Origin: Enterococcus_C asini_A
GTDB lineage: Bacteria > Bacillota > Bacilli > Lactobacillales > Enterococcaceae
NCBI RefSeq assembly: GCF_031928785.1
Contig: NZ_JARQAL010000004.1
Length of the DNA: 64,000 nt
Direction: 5' to 3' (one strand)
Shown: positions 8,015-16,444 of the stretch, one piece after another
Position numbering within the stretch: the stretch's first letter is position 1
Layout of the letters: each line of letters opens with the position of its first letter
Notes under the pieces: model-generated
Told to the model about the DNA's origin: nothing
Databases searched by the model: none
The model's input: the letters and a program-made list of their open reading frames with translations, nothing else
Position numbers and translations under genes: made by a program

Positions 8015-10090
8015 ATGGGCAAAATCCAAGAACTGTCAGAACGTCTGGCCAATCAAATTGCAGCCGGAGAAGTTGTGGAACGCCCAGCTTCTGTGGTGAA
8101 GGAATTAGTGGAAAACGCCATTGATGCTGGGGCTAGCCAAATTGATGTGTTGGTGGAAGAAGCCGGTTTGAAAAAAATCCAAGTAATCGACAACGGGGAA
8201 GGCATTGCCGACAATGATGTGGAAAATGCCTTTAAACGCCATGCTACCAGTAAAATCCACAGTCGAGATGATCTTTTTCGCATTCGTACATTAGGCTTTC
8301 GAGGGGAAGCTTTGCCGAGTATTGCTTCTGTCTCCCATGTGACCTTGGAGACTGCGGTGGCGGGGAAAGAACAAGGGTCCCTTTTAAAATTAGTAGGCGG
8401 TAAAGTGGAAACCCATGAAGCGGCTCCTTTGCGTCAGGGGACGAAAATTACCGTGGAAAATCTCTTCTTTAATACGCCGGCACGACTAAAATACGTGAAG
8501 ACTTTGCAGACGGAATTGGCCAATATTGGCGATATCGTCAACCGCCTAGCATTGAGTCATCCGAAAATTGCGTTTCGCCTCGTTCATGAAGGTCATAAAA
8601 TGTTGACCACGGCCGGTAACGGGGACTTGAAACAAACGATTGCGGGGATTTTTGGCGTTGCCACGGCGAAAAAGATGTTGCCCATTGAAATTCAAGATTT
8701 AGACTTTCAGATTAAAGGCTTCGTCTCTTTACCTGAAGTGACACGGGCTAGTCGTAATTATTTGTCCACTATTATCAATGGGCGCTATATTAAGAACTTT
8801 GCGCTAAACAAAGCCATCGTGGCCGGCTATGGTTCTAAATTAATGATTGGCCGTTTCCCGATTGCCGTAGTAGAAATTACCATGGATCCATTGCTGGTGG
8901 ATGTCAATGTTCATCCCACGAAACAAGAAGTCCGTTTGTCTAAGGAAAAGGAACTGACCGCTTTGTTGGCAGAAGCGATTAAAGAAGTTTTACAAGAAGA
9001 AAATTTGATTCCCAATGCAGCGGATAATTTAAACTTTAAAAAACGCCTACCACGACAAACACCAGAAGAAAAACCAGAACAGTTACAAATCGACTTAACC
9101 CAACCGAGTAGCGAAAAGCCGAAAGGAAATCTAGCGTACGATTCTGGTACGGGAAATTTTTACGTTCGGGAAAGTTTTCCACAATCTGTGGATAGTTCTG
9201 TGGACAAGCTTGGGGAAAAGCTAGTGGATCATCCAGAAAAAGATTCACAAAAAGAGGCTTTTTCGGAAAAACTGTCGACTCCCGAGGCTTATCCACAACT
9301 AGAGCAAGATGAAAGACCTTTTGTGAAAGATACCATTTCAGAAACCCCAGAAAGTTTTCCACAAGAAGACTGCTCAAGCGAAGAAACTTCTCGGAATCAT
9401 CCGGATTTTCATCTAGGAGATAAGGCAAGTGCTAAAATGCTAGACCAAGCTTTAGCCGCAACGGCAGAAGTTCCCACCCAGCGCTTTCCCGATTTGGAAT
9501 ACTTTGGCCAGATGCACGGGACGTATTTGTTTGCTCAAAGCCAAGAGGGTCTTTATATCGTAGACCAACACGCCGCTCAAGAACGGATCAAATACGAGTA
9601 TTTCCGTGAAAAAATTGGCGAAGTTTCCAATGATTTACAGGAATTACTGGTGCCCATTGTTTTAGAATATCCTAATAGCGATGCCCTAAAACTTAAGGAA
9701 CAGCAGGACACTTTAGCTAAAGTGGGCATTCATTTAGAAGAGTTTGGCCACAATAGTTTTATTGTTCGCAGTCATCCTACCTGGTATCCACCAGGAGAAG
9801 AAGAAAGCATCATCCGGGAAATGCTAGAAATGTTGTTGACCACCGGTACTGTTAGTGTGAAAAAATTCCGTGAAGCCACAGCGATTATGATGAGTTGCAA
9901 ACGATCCATTAAAGCCAACCATCACTTAAATGAAATGCAGGCACGGGTTTTGTTAAAAGATTTAGCACAATGTGAAAATCCTTTTAACTGCCCCCATGGA
10001 CGTCCAGTGCTGATTCACTTTACCAATAGCGACATGGAAAAAATGTTTAAACGAATTCAAGACCCTCACCGTACAAAGGAGACGATATAA
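8015..10090 (+). CDS. mutL: DNA mismatch repair protein MutL
   Basis: A 691-residue MutL. The GHKL ATPase domain occupies about residues 1-330 (ENAIDAGA, DNGEGI, RGEALPSI, and NVHPTKQEVR). A poorly conserved acidic linker spans about 340-480. The C-terminal dimerisation/endonuclease domain carries DQHAAQERIKYE, typical of MutL with nuclease activity, and ends with CPHGRPV. ATG 8015 is used because AAGAAGG lies 7 nt upstream; the out-of-frame ATG at 8011 is ignored. The linker DNA contains the unusual repeat and DnaA-box-like cluster at 9175-9363. Confidence 0.98.
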   Translation: MGKIQELSERLANQIAAGEVVERPASVVKELVENAIDAGASQIDVLVEEAGLKKIQVIDNGEGIADNDVENAFKRHATSKIHSRDDLFRIRTLGFRGEALPSIASVSHVTLETAVAGKEQGSLLKLVGGKVETHEAAPLRQGTKITVENLFFNTPARLKYVKTLQTELANIGDIVNRLALSHPKIAFRLVHEGHKMLTTAGNGDLKQTIAGIFGVATAKKMLPIEIQDLDFQIKGFVSLPEVTRASRNYLSTIINGRYIKNFALNKAIVAGYGSKLMIGRFPIAVVEITMDPLLVDVNVHPTKQEVRLSKEKELTALLAEAIKEVLQEENLIPNAADNLNFKKRLPRQTPEEKPEQLQIDLTQPSSEKPKGNLAYDSGTGNFYVRESFPQSVDSSVDKLGEKLVDHPEKDSQKEAFSEKLSTPEAYPQLEQDERPFVKDTISETPESFPQEDCSSEETSRNHPDFHLGDKASAKMLDQALAATAEVPTQRFPDLEYFGQMHGTYLFAQSQEGLYIVDQHAAQERIKYEYFREKIGEVSNDLQELLVPIVLEYPNSDALKLKEQQDTLAKVGIHLEEFGHNSFIVRSHPTWYPPGEEESIIREMLEMLLTTGTVSVKKFREATAIMMSCKRSIKANHHLNEMQARVLLKDLAQCENPFNCPHGRPVLIHFTNSDMEKMFKRIQDPHRTKETI
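9175..9363. repeat. cluster of DnaA-box-like 9-mers inside mutL linker
   Basis: Five 9-mers within one mismatch of TTATNCACA occur here: TTTTCCACA (9175-9183), TGTGGATAG (9187-9195, reverse), TGTGGACAA (9199-9207, reverse), TTATCCACA (9289-9297, perfect) and TTTTCCACA (9355-9363). The first three start exactly 12 bp apart, and two weaker copies continue the phase at 9211 and 9223. The array coincides with degenerate 12-bp repeats encoding tetrapeptides such as SVDS and SVDK. A 15-bp exact direct repeat, GAAAGTTTTCCACAA, occurs at 9170-9184 and 9350-9364. Confidence 0.55.
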
Positions 10091-10642
10091 TTGGCGATTA
10101 TTCTAGCTTCCCAATCTCCCCGCAGAAGAGAATTACTAGGACATTTGGTAACGGATTTTCAAGTATTACCCGCAGATATTGATGAAACGGTCTTACTTGG
10201 TGAAAGCCCCACAGACTATGTAATGCGTATGGCCAATACGAAAGGAGACAAAGTTGCCAAGAGTTATCCTGATGATTTAATAATTTCCAGTGATACCATT
10301 GTAGTTTGGGGCAATCAGATTCTGGGCAAGCCCCATGATCGTAAAGAAGCTTTTGAGATGTTGCGCCAATTAAGTGGTGCTACTCATCTGGTTTATACTG
10401 GGGTAGTCTTACAAAAAGGAGCCAAGCGTAGTCAAGCTTTAACTCAGGCAGAAGTCAGTTTTTATGATTTAACAGATGCCGAAATCAATCGCTATCTAGA
10501 TAGTGGCGAATATGCCGATAAAGCCGGCGCTTACGGAATTCAAGGTCAGGCCGGAGTCTTTGTAAAAGAGATTCAAGGAGATTATTACAGTATTGTGGGC
10601 TTTCCAGTAGGGGCAGTGAATCAGATGCTAAAAGAATTTTAA
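10091..10642 (+). CDS. maf: Maf-family nucleotide pyrophosphatase
   Basis: A 183-residue Maf protein, a house-cleaning nucleoside triphosphate pyrophosphatase linked to septum control. Diagnostic motifs are LASQSPRRRELL at residues 5-16, ISSDTIVVW, and the C-terminal DYYSIVGFPV. The start is TTG, directly after the mutL stop, with AAGGAGA 8 nt upstream inside the mutL end. Translational coupling to mutL is likely, and a strong terminator ends the ricA-mutS-mutL-maf unit. Confidence 0.93.
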   Translation: MAIILASQSPRRRELLGHLVTDFQVLPADIDETVLLGESPTDYVMRMANTKGDKVAKSYPDDLIISSDTIVVWGNQILGKPHDRKEAFEMLRQLSGATHLVYTGVVLQKGAKRSQALTQAEVSFYDLTDAEINRYLDSGEYADKAGAYGIQGQAGVFVKEIQGDYYSIVGFPVGAVNQMLKEF

Positions 10643-10646
10643 AATC

Positions 10647-10689
10647 AAAGCTTTCCAGACAGCAAAAAGCTAATCTGGAAAGCTTTTTT
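10647..10689 (+). terminator. rho-independent terminator after maf
   Basis: A 13-bp perfect stem, AAAGCTTTCCAGA (10647-10659) with TCTGGAAAGCTTT (10674-10686), runs into a T-tract. A TATAAT at 10691-10696 right behind it may be the -10 of msrB. Confidence 0.92.
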
Positions 10690-10720
10690 GTATAATGAAA
10701 AGAAAAAGGAGCAGATCACT

Positions 10721-11152
10721 ATGAAAGATCAAGAACAATTGAAGCAAAAATTATCTCCGCTAGCTTATCAAGTCACCCAAGAGCAAGGAACAGAAGCACC
10801 ATTTTCCGGCGAATACGATGATTTCTATCAAAAAGGGATTTATGTGGATATCGTCAGCGGCGAGCCATTGTTTTCTTCGACTGATAAATATGATGCGGGT
10901 TGTGGCTGGCCTTCTTTTACCAAACCGATTCAACGGCAAAATATTCAGGAAAAAGCCGATTTTTCCCATGGGATGCATCGAGTGGAAGTCCGTAGTAAAG
11001 AAGCGGATTCTCATTTGGGTCACGTCTTTTCTGATGGTCCTATAGCAGAGGGGGGCTTGCGTTATTGTATTAACTCCGCAGCATTGCGGTTTATCCCTGT
11101 GGAAGATATGGAAGTCATGGGATATGGCGAGTATGTAGAGTTGGTGGAATAG
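10721..11152 (+). CDS. msrB: peptide-methionine (R)-S-oxide reductase
   Basis: A 143-residue MsrB, which reduces methionine-R-sulfoxide in oxidised proteins. The GCGWPSF motif, HLGHVFSDGP and RYCINSAALRF with the catalytic Cys are all present. The CxxC zinc pairs found in many MsrBs are absent, as in a common Firmicute subset. ATG 10721 follows AAAGGAG with 9-nt spacing; an upstream in-frame start at 10688 would lie in the terminator T-run and is rejected. No msrA is adjacent. Confidence 0.95.
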   Translation: MKDQEQLKQKLSPLAYQVTQEQGTEAPFSGEYDDFYQKGIYVDIVSGEPLFSSTDKYDAGCGWPSFTKPIQRQNIQEKADFSHGMHRVEVRSKEADSHLGHVFSDGPIAEGGLRYCINSAALRFIPVEDMEVMGYGEYVELVE

Positions 11153-11200
11153 TTATTAATAAAGAATTAATAGTAATGTATCCGTTTATCTGTTAAAGTA

Positions 11201-11217
11201 TTTAGTAAACAGTAAAC
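11201..11217. promoter_or_regulatory. possible operator before the LacI-type gene
   Basis: TTTAGTAAACAGTAAAC contains two direct GTAAAC half-sites, 10-25 nt upstream of the regulator start. The same half-site recurs around the promoter of the downstream sugar operon (12324-12372), which suggests autoregulation. Confidence 0.4.
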
Positions 11218-11234
11218 GATAGCAGGTGAAGAAG

Positions 11235-12254
11235 ATGGCCTCCATACGAGATATTGCCAAAATGGCTGGAGTTTCAGCGGCCAGTGTATCACGGATTTTA
11301 AATGAAGATCCCACTTTTAGTATTAATGAACAAACGCGAATTCGCGTAATTGAAATTGCCAACCGTCTTAATTATTCCGTGAAGCAAAATAAAAGAGGTT
11401 CGCGCACTAGGGGAAACGAACTGGCCTTGGCTTTAATTGTACGACATCAGGAAAAGTCAGAAGAAGACGATCCCTATTTTCGAAAAATCAGGATTGGGAT
11501 TGAAAAAGAAGCAGCTAAATGGCGTTTGCGGACAGAAGTCGCTTTCCGCATGCGAGATGAGGAAAAAAATTGGTCGCAACTTTCCCAGTATGGTGCTGTC
11601 ATCATGATTGGGGAAATGACGGAGCGAGCAGTGAAACGAATTGCCCAAGCGAATAACAATTTAATTTTTGTAGATAATTACTCCAAAACCGATCAATACG
11701 ACTGCATTCAAACGGATTTTGAACGCAAGACTGCTGAAGTTCTGCAAGTTCTCTATGACAAAGGACATCGCAGAATCGCTTTTGTTGGTGGCTATAGTAG
11801 TATTGTGGATGAAGATGGCAGTGTTGTTCACAAACAAGAAGAAGTCCGGGCGAGCTCTTATGAAACGTGGATGAAGCTTAAAGGCTTAGAAGAGTGCACT
11901 GCAGTTTATCAAGGTAGTTGGAAACCAGAATCAGGACTGGAATTAGGTGCGAAAATGCTAGCTCAAAAAGAATTGCCTAGTGCAGTGTTGGTAGCAAGTG
12001 ACCCCATGGCTGTGGGAGTTTACAAGGCAATTAATGAAGCTGGCCTAAAAATTCCAGAAGATATTGCTGTTGTGAGCTTTGATGATATTGAAATGGCACA
12101 GTTCTTAACTCCTAGTCTTTCCAGTATTAAAGCTGACCCAGAAGAAATGGGACGTTTGGCAGTGCGCATTGCCAAAGAGCGGATGTTGGAAGAACGCAAA
12201 ATGCCCATCCGGATTATTTGTGGTAGCCAGCTGATTTTGCGAGATTCGATTTAA
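11235..12254 (+). CDS. LacI/GalR-family transcription regulator
   Basis: A 339-residue LacI-family regulator. The helix-turn-helix is at the N-terminus (IRDIAKMAGVSAASVSRILN), followed by a hinge and a periplasmic-binding-protein-like effector domain with DNYSKTDQYDCIQTDF, GHRRIAFVGG, ASDPMAVGVYKA and VVSFDDIEMAQF. ATG 11235 is used because AGGTG is 6 nt upstream; the in-frame GTG at 11226 overlaps that site. It sits immediately before an EIIC/alpha-galactosidase/beta-galactosidase operon, which it probably represses in the absence of galactosides. It has its own terminator and is transcribed separately. Confidence 0.93.
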   Translation: MASIRDIAKMAGVSAASVSRILNEDPTFSINEQTRIRVIEIANRLNYSVKQNKRGSRTRGNELALALIVRHQEKSEEDDPYFRKIRIGIEKEAAKWRLRTEVAFRMRDEEKNWSQLSQYGAVIMIGEMTERAVKRIAQANNNLIFVDNYSKTDQYDCIQTDFERKTAEVLQVLYDKGHRRIAFVGGYSSIVDEDGSVVHKQEEVRASSYETWMKLKGLEECTAVYQGSWKPESGLELGAKMLAQKELPSAVLVASDPMAVGVYKAINEAGLKIPEDIAVVSFDDIEMAQFLTPSLSSIKADPEEMGRLAVRIAKERMLEERKMPIRIICGSQLILRDSI

Positions 12255-12283
12255 GGTGAAGGAGACATTTAAATAGATTAGCG

Positions 12284-12320
12284 AAAAAGATTCGAGAAAT
12301 TTGAATCTTTTTCTTTTTTT
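12284..12320 (+). terminator. terminator after the LacI-type gene
   Basis: AAAAAGATTC (12284-12293) pairs with GAATCTTTTT (12303-12312), followed by a T-rich run to 12320. Confidence 0.85.
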
Positions 12321-12323
12321 TGC

Positions 12324-12373
12324 TTGTGTAAACATTAAGTAAACATTTATACTCATGTCAGTAAACGTTTGCA
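12324..12373 (+). promoter_or_regulatory. galactoside operon promoter with LacI/CcpA-type operators
   Basis: TTGTGT (12324-12329), an 18-bp spacer and TATACT (12348-12353) form the promoter. GTAAAC half-sites overlap it at 12328 and 12340. A near-palindrome GTAAACGTTTGC (12361-12372) follows at about the transcription start. The last site also matches 12 of 14 cre positions, so it could bind CcpA, the local LacI-type protein, or both. Confidence 0.6.
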
Positions 12374-12399
12374 AATATAATTCAAAAGGAGTTTTAAAA

Positions 12400-13704
12400 A
12401 TGAAGTTTGTTGACAAGTTAGCCGAAAAAATGGTTCCTGCCGCAACACTCATCGCGAACAATCGCTATTTATTAAGTTTGCGCGATGGTTTTATGATGGC
12501 GTTTCCAGCCACTATGTTTGCCTCGATCATGATCATTATCCAAAATTTGCCTACCACATTTGGTTTTGCTAAGTATTTACCAGAGGGAGTTAATACTTTT
12601 TTAAATGAATTCTTTGGTCCCGTGGGCAATGCTACTATGAGTATTTCTGCAGTCTTTATTGTTTTTGGTATTGGGTATCAATTAGCTGGTCATTATAAAC
12701 AACCCCAACTTTTTGCTGGGGCAATTTCTCTTTCTAGTTTCATCATGCTTTTGCCTTTTGGTAGTGATGAAACAGCAGGAACCTTTTTGCCACTATCTAA
12801 ATTAGGGGCAGAAGGGATGTTCGTGGGGATTCTTACTGCAATTATTGCTACTGAAATTTATAGTCGAATTAGTCGTGCTGGTTTTACCATTAAAATGCCA
12901 GACTCTGTACCACCAATGATTGCAGAATCTTTTGTGGCTATTATTCCTGGTGCAGCACCACTGTTTTTATTCAATGTCATTCGTTATTTGTTCACTTTCA
13001 CTTCTTGGGGGAATGCGATTGATTTTGTTTACGAAATCTTGCAAAAACCATTGATGGGCTTAGGCGGAACGCTGCCAGCTGTCTTAATCGCCGTCTTCTT
13101 TACGCAATTCTTCTGGTGGTTTGGGATTCACGGTACTTTAGTAGTCAACGCAGTAATCGATCCAATTATGGGAGCGTTGGCGATTGAAAACTATGAAGCG
13201 TACCAAAAGGGTGTAGAACAATTGCCTCATATTATTAACACAACTTTCATGGGAGTCTTTGTGAATCAAGGAATGCAATTAGGGATTTCCATTACCATGG
13301 CTTTCTTTATTGCTAAATCAATTCGTATGAAGAAAACAATGAAGACGATTATTGCCCCAGCAATTTTCAACGTATCTGAACCGATGACTTTCGGTTTACC
13401 AGTAGTAATGAATCCAATGGCATTTATTCCTTGGATTTTGGCACCACTTGTTTCCACAACCATTTCCTATTTTGCTATTTATGCCGGTTTAGTACCACGG
13501 CCAATTGGAGCAACAGTCGTTTGGACTACCCCGATTATTTTGTCTGGCTGGTTAGGAACAGGGTCTATTGCAGGGGCGATTTTACAAATTGTGACAGTAG
13601 CTGTGATGACCGCTATTTGGGTGCCATTCTTGATGGCGATGGACAATGAATACTTAAAAGAAGAACGTCAAGAGCAATTGGATGAGGTCGAAGCTACGGA
13701 ATAA
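12400..13704 (+). CDS. PTS EIIC permease, lactose/cellobiose family
   Basis: A 434-residue EIIC of the Lac/Cel PTS family with about ten membrane segments, the conserved FWWFGIHG segment, and IFNVSEPMTFGLPVVMNP near residue 330. It should form the sugar channel of a phosphotransferase system. No IIA or IIB domain is fused or encoded in this operon, so partners must come from elsewhere. ATG 12400 follows AAGGAG. Next to non-phospho-specific GH36 and GH42 enzymes its substrate could be melibiose, raffinose or lactose; that assignment is inference. Confidence 0.9.
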   Translation: MKFVDKLAEKMVPAATLIANNRYLLSLRDGFMMAFPATMFASIMIIIQNLPTTFGFAKYLPEGVNTFLNEFFGPVGNATMSISAVFIVFGIGYQLAGHYKQPQLFAGAISLSSFIMLLPFGSDETAGTFLPLSKLGAEGMFVGILTAIIATEIYSRISRAGFTIKMPDSVPPMIAESFVAIIPGAAPLFLFNVIRYLFTFTSWGNAIDFVYEILQKPLMGLGGTLPAVLIAVFFTQFFWWFGIHGTLVVNAVIDPIMGALAIENYEAYQKGVEQLPHIINTTFMGVFVNQGMQLGISITMAFFIAKSIRMKKTMKTIIAPAIFNVSEPMTFGLPVVMNPMAFIPWILAPLVSTTISYFAIYAGLVPRPIGATVVWTTPIILSGWLGTGSIAGAILQIVTVAVMTAIWVPFLMAMDNEYLKEERQEQLDEVEATE

Positions 13705-13717
13705 GTAGGTGATTACT

Positions 13718-14167
13718 ATGAGATTGGATACACTAAATTACCACAAGCGATTGAATTGTGATGCTACATCGTTCTTTAAAGTCTTGGAAAAAGAGCAATT
13801 AGCTTATTTTCAGCAAAAAGATACTCAGCTGGGACAGTTAACAGAAGGAACGCAAGTAAGATCCGCTTTACGGACGAAGATGAGTCAAACCCCGGTGGCT
13901 AGCACTATGTTAGTAAAACGACTGGTTAAAAATGAATGTTTTGAACTAGAAACTAACTATCCTGGTGGAACCATCCTGCAGACTTACCGTTTGAAAGAAG
14001 TCGAGCAGGGAGTGGCAGTCACTTATTCTGAAAAAAATATCCTAGAAAATGGGAAAAATCAGCTAAGCATGTTGCTAGTCTTGCCGTTGTACAAGTTTTT
14101 TTATAATCGTAATGGAAAGAAACGGCTACAGTATTTAGAATCTCTAGCCCAACAAGTGTATAACTAG
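13718..14167 (+). CDS. DUF3284 family protein
   Basis: A 149-residue soluble protein of the DUF3284 type, a family of unknown function often found next to cellobiose-type PTS genes. It has an SRPBCC-like look (alternating strands and a final helix), with TNYPGGTILQTYRL in the centre. It starts at ATG 13718, 14 nt after the EIIC gene, with AGGTG 6 nt upstream. The GTG at 13709 is also in frame but lacks a site. Its constant pairing with EIIC suggests a role in sugar-system regulation or assembly, which is untested. Confidence 0.7.
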   Translation: MRLDTLNYHKRLNCDATSFFKVLEKEQLAYFQQKDTQLGQLTEGTQVRSALRTKMSQTPVASTMLVKRLVKNECFELETNYPGGTILQTYRLKEVEQGVAVTYSEKNILENGKNQLSMLLVLPLYKFFYNRNGKKRLQYLESLAQQVYN

Positions 14168-14206
14168 GAGCAAATGTAGAAAATGTAAAAGGAAATGGTG
14201 GAAAGT

Positions 14207-16444
14207 ATGATTGAAATTGTTGAGGGGCGTTTTTTTCATCTGAGAAATGAAAAGATTAGTTTCATTTTACACGTAATGAAGAATCAACAAATTGAGCAGC
14301 TCTATTACGGAAAAACTTTAGGAAAATTAACCGGCTCCCAGTTGGACTATTTAGTGAATCGTGAAAATAAATCCGCAGGGACGGTGAAATTTTTTGAAGA
14401 TGATAATGCCTTTACCTTGGCTGATCGACCTCAAGCCTATCCTGTCTATGGTTCATCAGATTTTAAAGAAGGGGCTGTGGCAATCTCTGAAAAGAGTGAT
14501 CCCCAGTATGTTGATTTTCGCTTAGAAGATTATCGAATAGAAAAAGAAAAGCAACGGAAGCTCAATGTACCGGCAACTTATGGTAACAAAGAATTAGTGG
14601 AAACTTTAAGTTTAAGACTACATGATTCAGAAAGAGCATTAGAGCTGACTTTAAACTATTCGATTTTCAAAGAATCAGCAGCCATTGTGCAAAGTCAAGT
14701 TATTCAAAACAAAAGTAAAAAAACTTTTCACTTAGAACGGGCATTGTCAGGAATTTTAAATTTGCCTACAGCAGATTATGAATTTACACATTTTTCTGGA
14801 GCTTGGTTAAAAGAGCGGCAAGAAAAGCGGACACCGTTAGCACAAGGGATTCAGTCAGTGGGATCGTTAAAAGGAGCTAGCGGTCACCAACACAATCCTT
14901 TTGTCAGTTTAATTCAGCAGCAAGCGACCTTGGATCAAGGGATAGTCTACGGTGCGAATCTCATTTACTCTGGCAATTTCTTAGCACAAGTGGAAGTAGA
15001 TGAGTGGGATCACACCCGCTTAATGTTAGGGATTCATCCCAGTCAGTTTACTTGGAAATTGAATTCTAATGAAAGCTTTACTACTCCAGAAGCAGTCTTG
15101 ATGTATAGCGACAAAGGGACAAATGGTCTTGCTTTGGAATATAGTTCTTTTATCGAAAATCATATTATCGACCAAAAATGGCAGGAAAATCCGCGACCAA
15201 TTGTCTTTAATAATTGGGAAGCCACTTATTTTGATTTTACAGCGGATAGTTTATTAGACCTGGCCAAAACTGGGAAAGATCTAGGAATGGAATGCTTTGT
15301 AGTCGATGATGGCTGGTTTGCACAACGGGACAGTGATCGAACTTCTTTAGGTGATTGGTATCCGGACTCGCGCAAATTTCCACAAGGCTTAGGTCATTTT
15401 GCCAAAGAAATTCACAACTTAGATTTGCAACTGGGCATTTGGTTTGAACCAGAAATGGTTTCTCCCGACAGTAAGTTGTACCAAGCTCATCCGGAATGGG
15501 TGGTAGGCCATCCCTTTGAGCGTCGTTCAGTTGGGCGGGGCCAATATGTACTTGACTTTGCCAATCCAGCGGTGGTAGAAAATATCTATCAACAAATGGA
15601 AAAAATTATTTTAGAGACCAAACTAGATTACATTAAATGGGATATGAATCGAAATATCACGGAGGCTTATTCACCTTATTTAGCGGAAATTGGTCGACCT
15701 CAAAGTGAGTTTTTCCATCGTTATATTTTAGGAGTTTATGCTTTATATGAAAAAATTCTTCAACGATTCCCCAATGTATTAATTGAAGGCTGTGCTGGTG
15801 GGGGCGGTCGTTATGACTTAGGTATTTTATTTTATAGTCCTCAGATTTGGCCAAGTGATGACAGTGACGGGGTAGAACGTTTGAGCATTCAAAGTGGCAC
15901 TTTAGCCGGGTATCCGTTGTCTACTTTTAGCAATCACGTTTCTGCTAACCCTAATCACCAAGTTTTGCGTAATGCACCTCTGAAGTTTCGTCAAGATGTG
16001 GCCATCTTTGGTCCTTTAGGCTATGAATTGGATCTTACTCAGCTAAGTTCGGCAGAAAAAGCTCAGATTAAAGAACAAATTGCTTTTTACAAAGCACACC
16101 GACAATTGCTAGCTCAAGGCCAATTTGTCCAACTAATCGACAAGTATCCCCAAAAAAATCAAGTTTGCTGGGGTGTGGTCAACGAAGATCAAAGCGAGTT
16201 AATTGTGGGCTTGTACCAAAAATTAGCCACTTCCAATCCTGTGGCCAATGCTTGGTTACCGTTAAATTATTTGGACGATACAATGGACTATCGTATCAAT
16301 GATCAAGAGAGTGTGCCAGGGAGAGTTTTACGCAACTTTGGCCTGTGCAAGCCTTTTGAATTCAACGCTGCTAACCACGGGACTTATCAAGTGGGAGGCG
16401 ATTTTCAATCGAGTATTTTTCATCTTAAAGGAGAAGCAAAATGA
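14207..16444 (+). CDS. alpha-galactosidase, GH36
   Basis: A 745-residue GH36 alpha-galactosidase that removes terminal alpha-1,6-galactose from melibiose or raffinose. The N-terminal beta-sandwich, the central (beta/alpha)8 barrel and the C-terminal beta-domain are all represented. The nucleophile is D479 in KWDMNR and the acid/base D551 in WPSDDSD; VVDDGWFAQRDSDRTSLGDW is the substrate-binding region. There is no signal peptide, so it acts in the cytoplasm. ATG 14207 is used because GGTGG is properly spaced, while ATG 14195 nearly abuts its ribosome site. The stop overlaps the next start (ATGA). Confidence 0.96.
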   Translation: MIEIVEGRFFHLRNEKISFILHVMKNQQIEQLYYGKTLGKLTGSQLDYLVNRENKSAGTVKFFEDDNAFTLADRPQAYPVYGSSDFKEGAVAISEKSDPQYVDFRLEDYRIEKEKQRKLNVPATYGNKELVETLSLRLHDSERALELTLNYSIFKESAAIVQSQVIQNKSKKTFHLERALSGILNLPTADYEFTHFSGAWLKERQEKRTPLAQGIQSVGSLKGASGHQHNPFVSLIQQQATLDQGIVYGANLIYSGNFLAQVEVDEWDHTRLMLGIHPSQFTWKLNSNESFTTPEAVLMYSDKGTNGLALEYSSFIENHIIDQKWQENPRPIVFNNWEATYFDFTADSLLDLAKTGKDLGMECFVVDDGWFAQRDSDRTSLGDWYPDSRKFPQGLGHFAKEIHNLDLQLGIWFEPEMVSPDSKLYQAHPEWVVGHPFERRSVGRGQYVLDFANPAVVENIYQQMEKIILETKLDYIKWDMNRNITEAYSPYLAEIGRPQSEFFHRYILGVYALYEKILQRFPNVLIEGCAGGGGRYDLGILFYSPQIWPSDDSDGVERLSIQSGTLAGYPLSTFSNHVSANPNHQVLRNAPLKFRQDVAIFGPLGYELDLTQLSSAEKAQIKEQIAFYKAHRQLLAQGQFVQLIDKYPQKNQVCWGVVNEDQSELIVGLYQKLATSNPVANAWLPLNYLDDTMDYRINDQESVPGRVLRNFGLCKPFEFNAANHGTYQVGGDFQSSIFHLKGEAK

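Noticed and set aside
9036..9428. 130-codon open frame antisense to mutL
   Set aside because: It lies opposite the repetitive MutL linker, has no plausible ribosome site or family, and reflects the skewed codon pattern of the linker.
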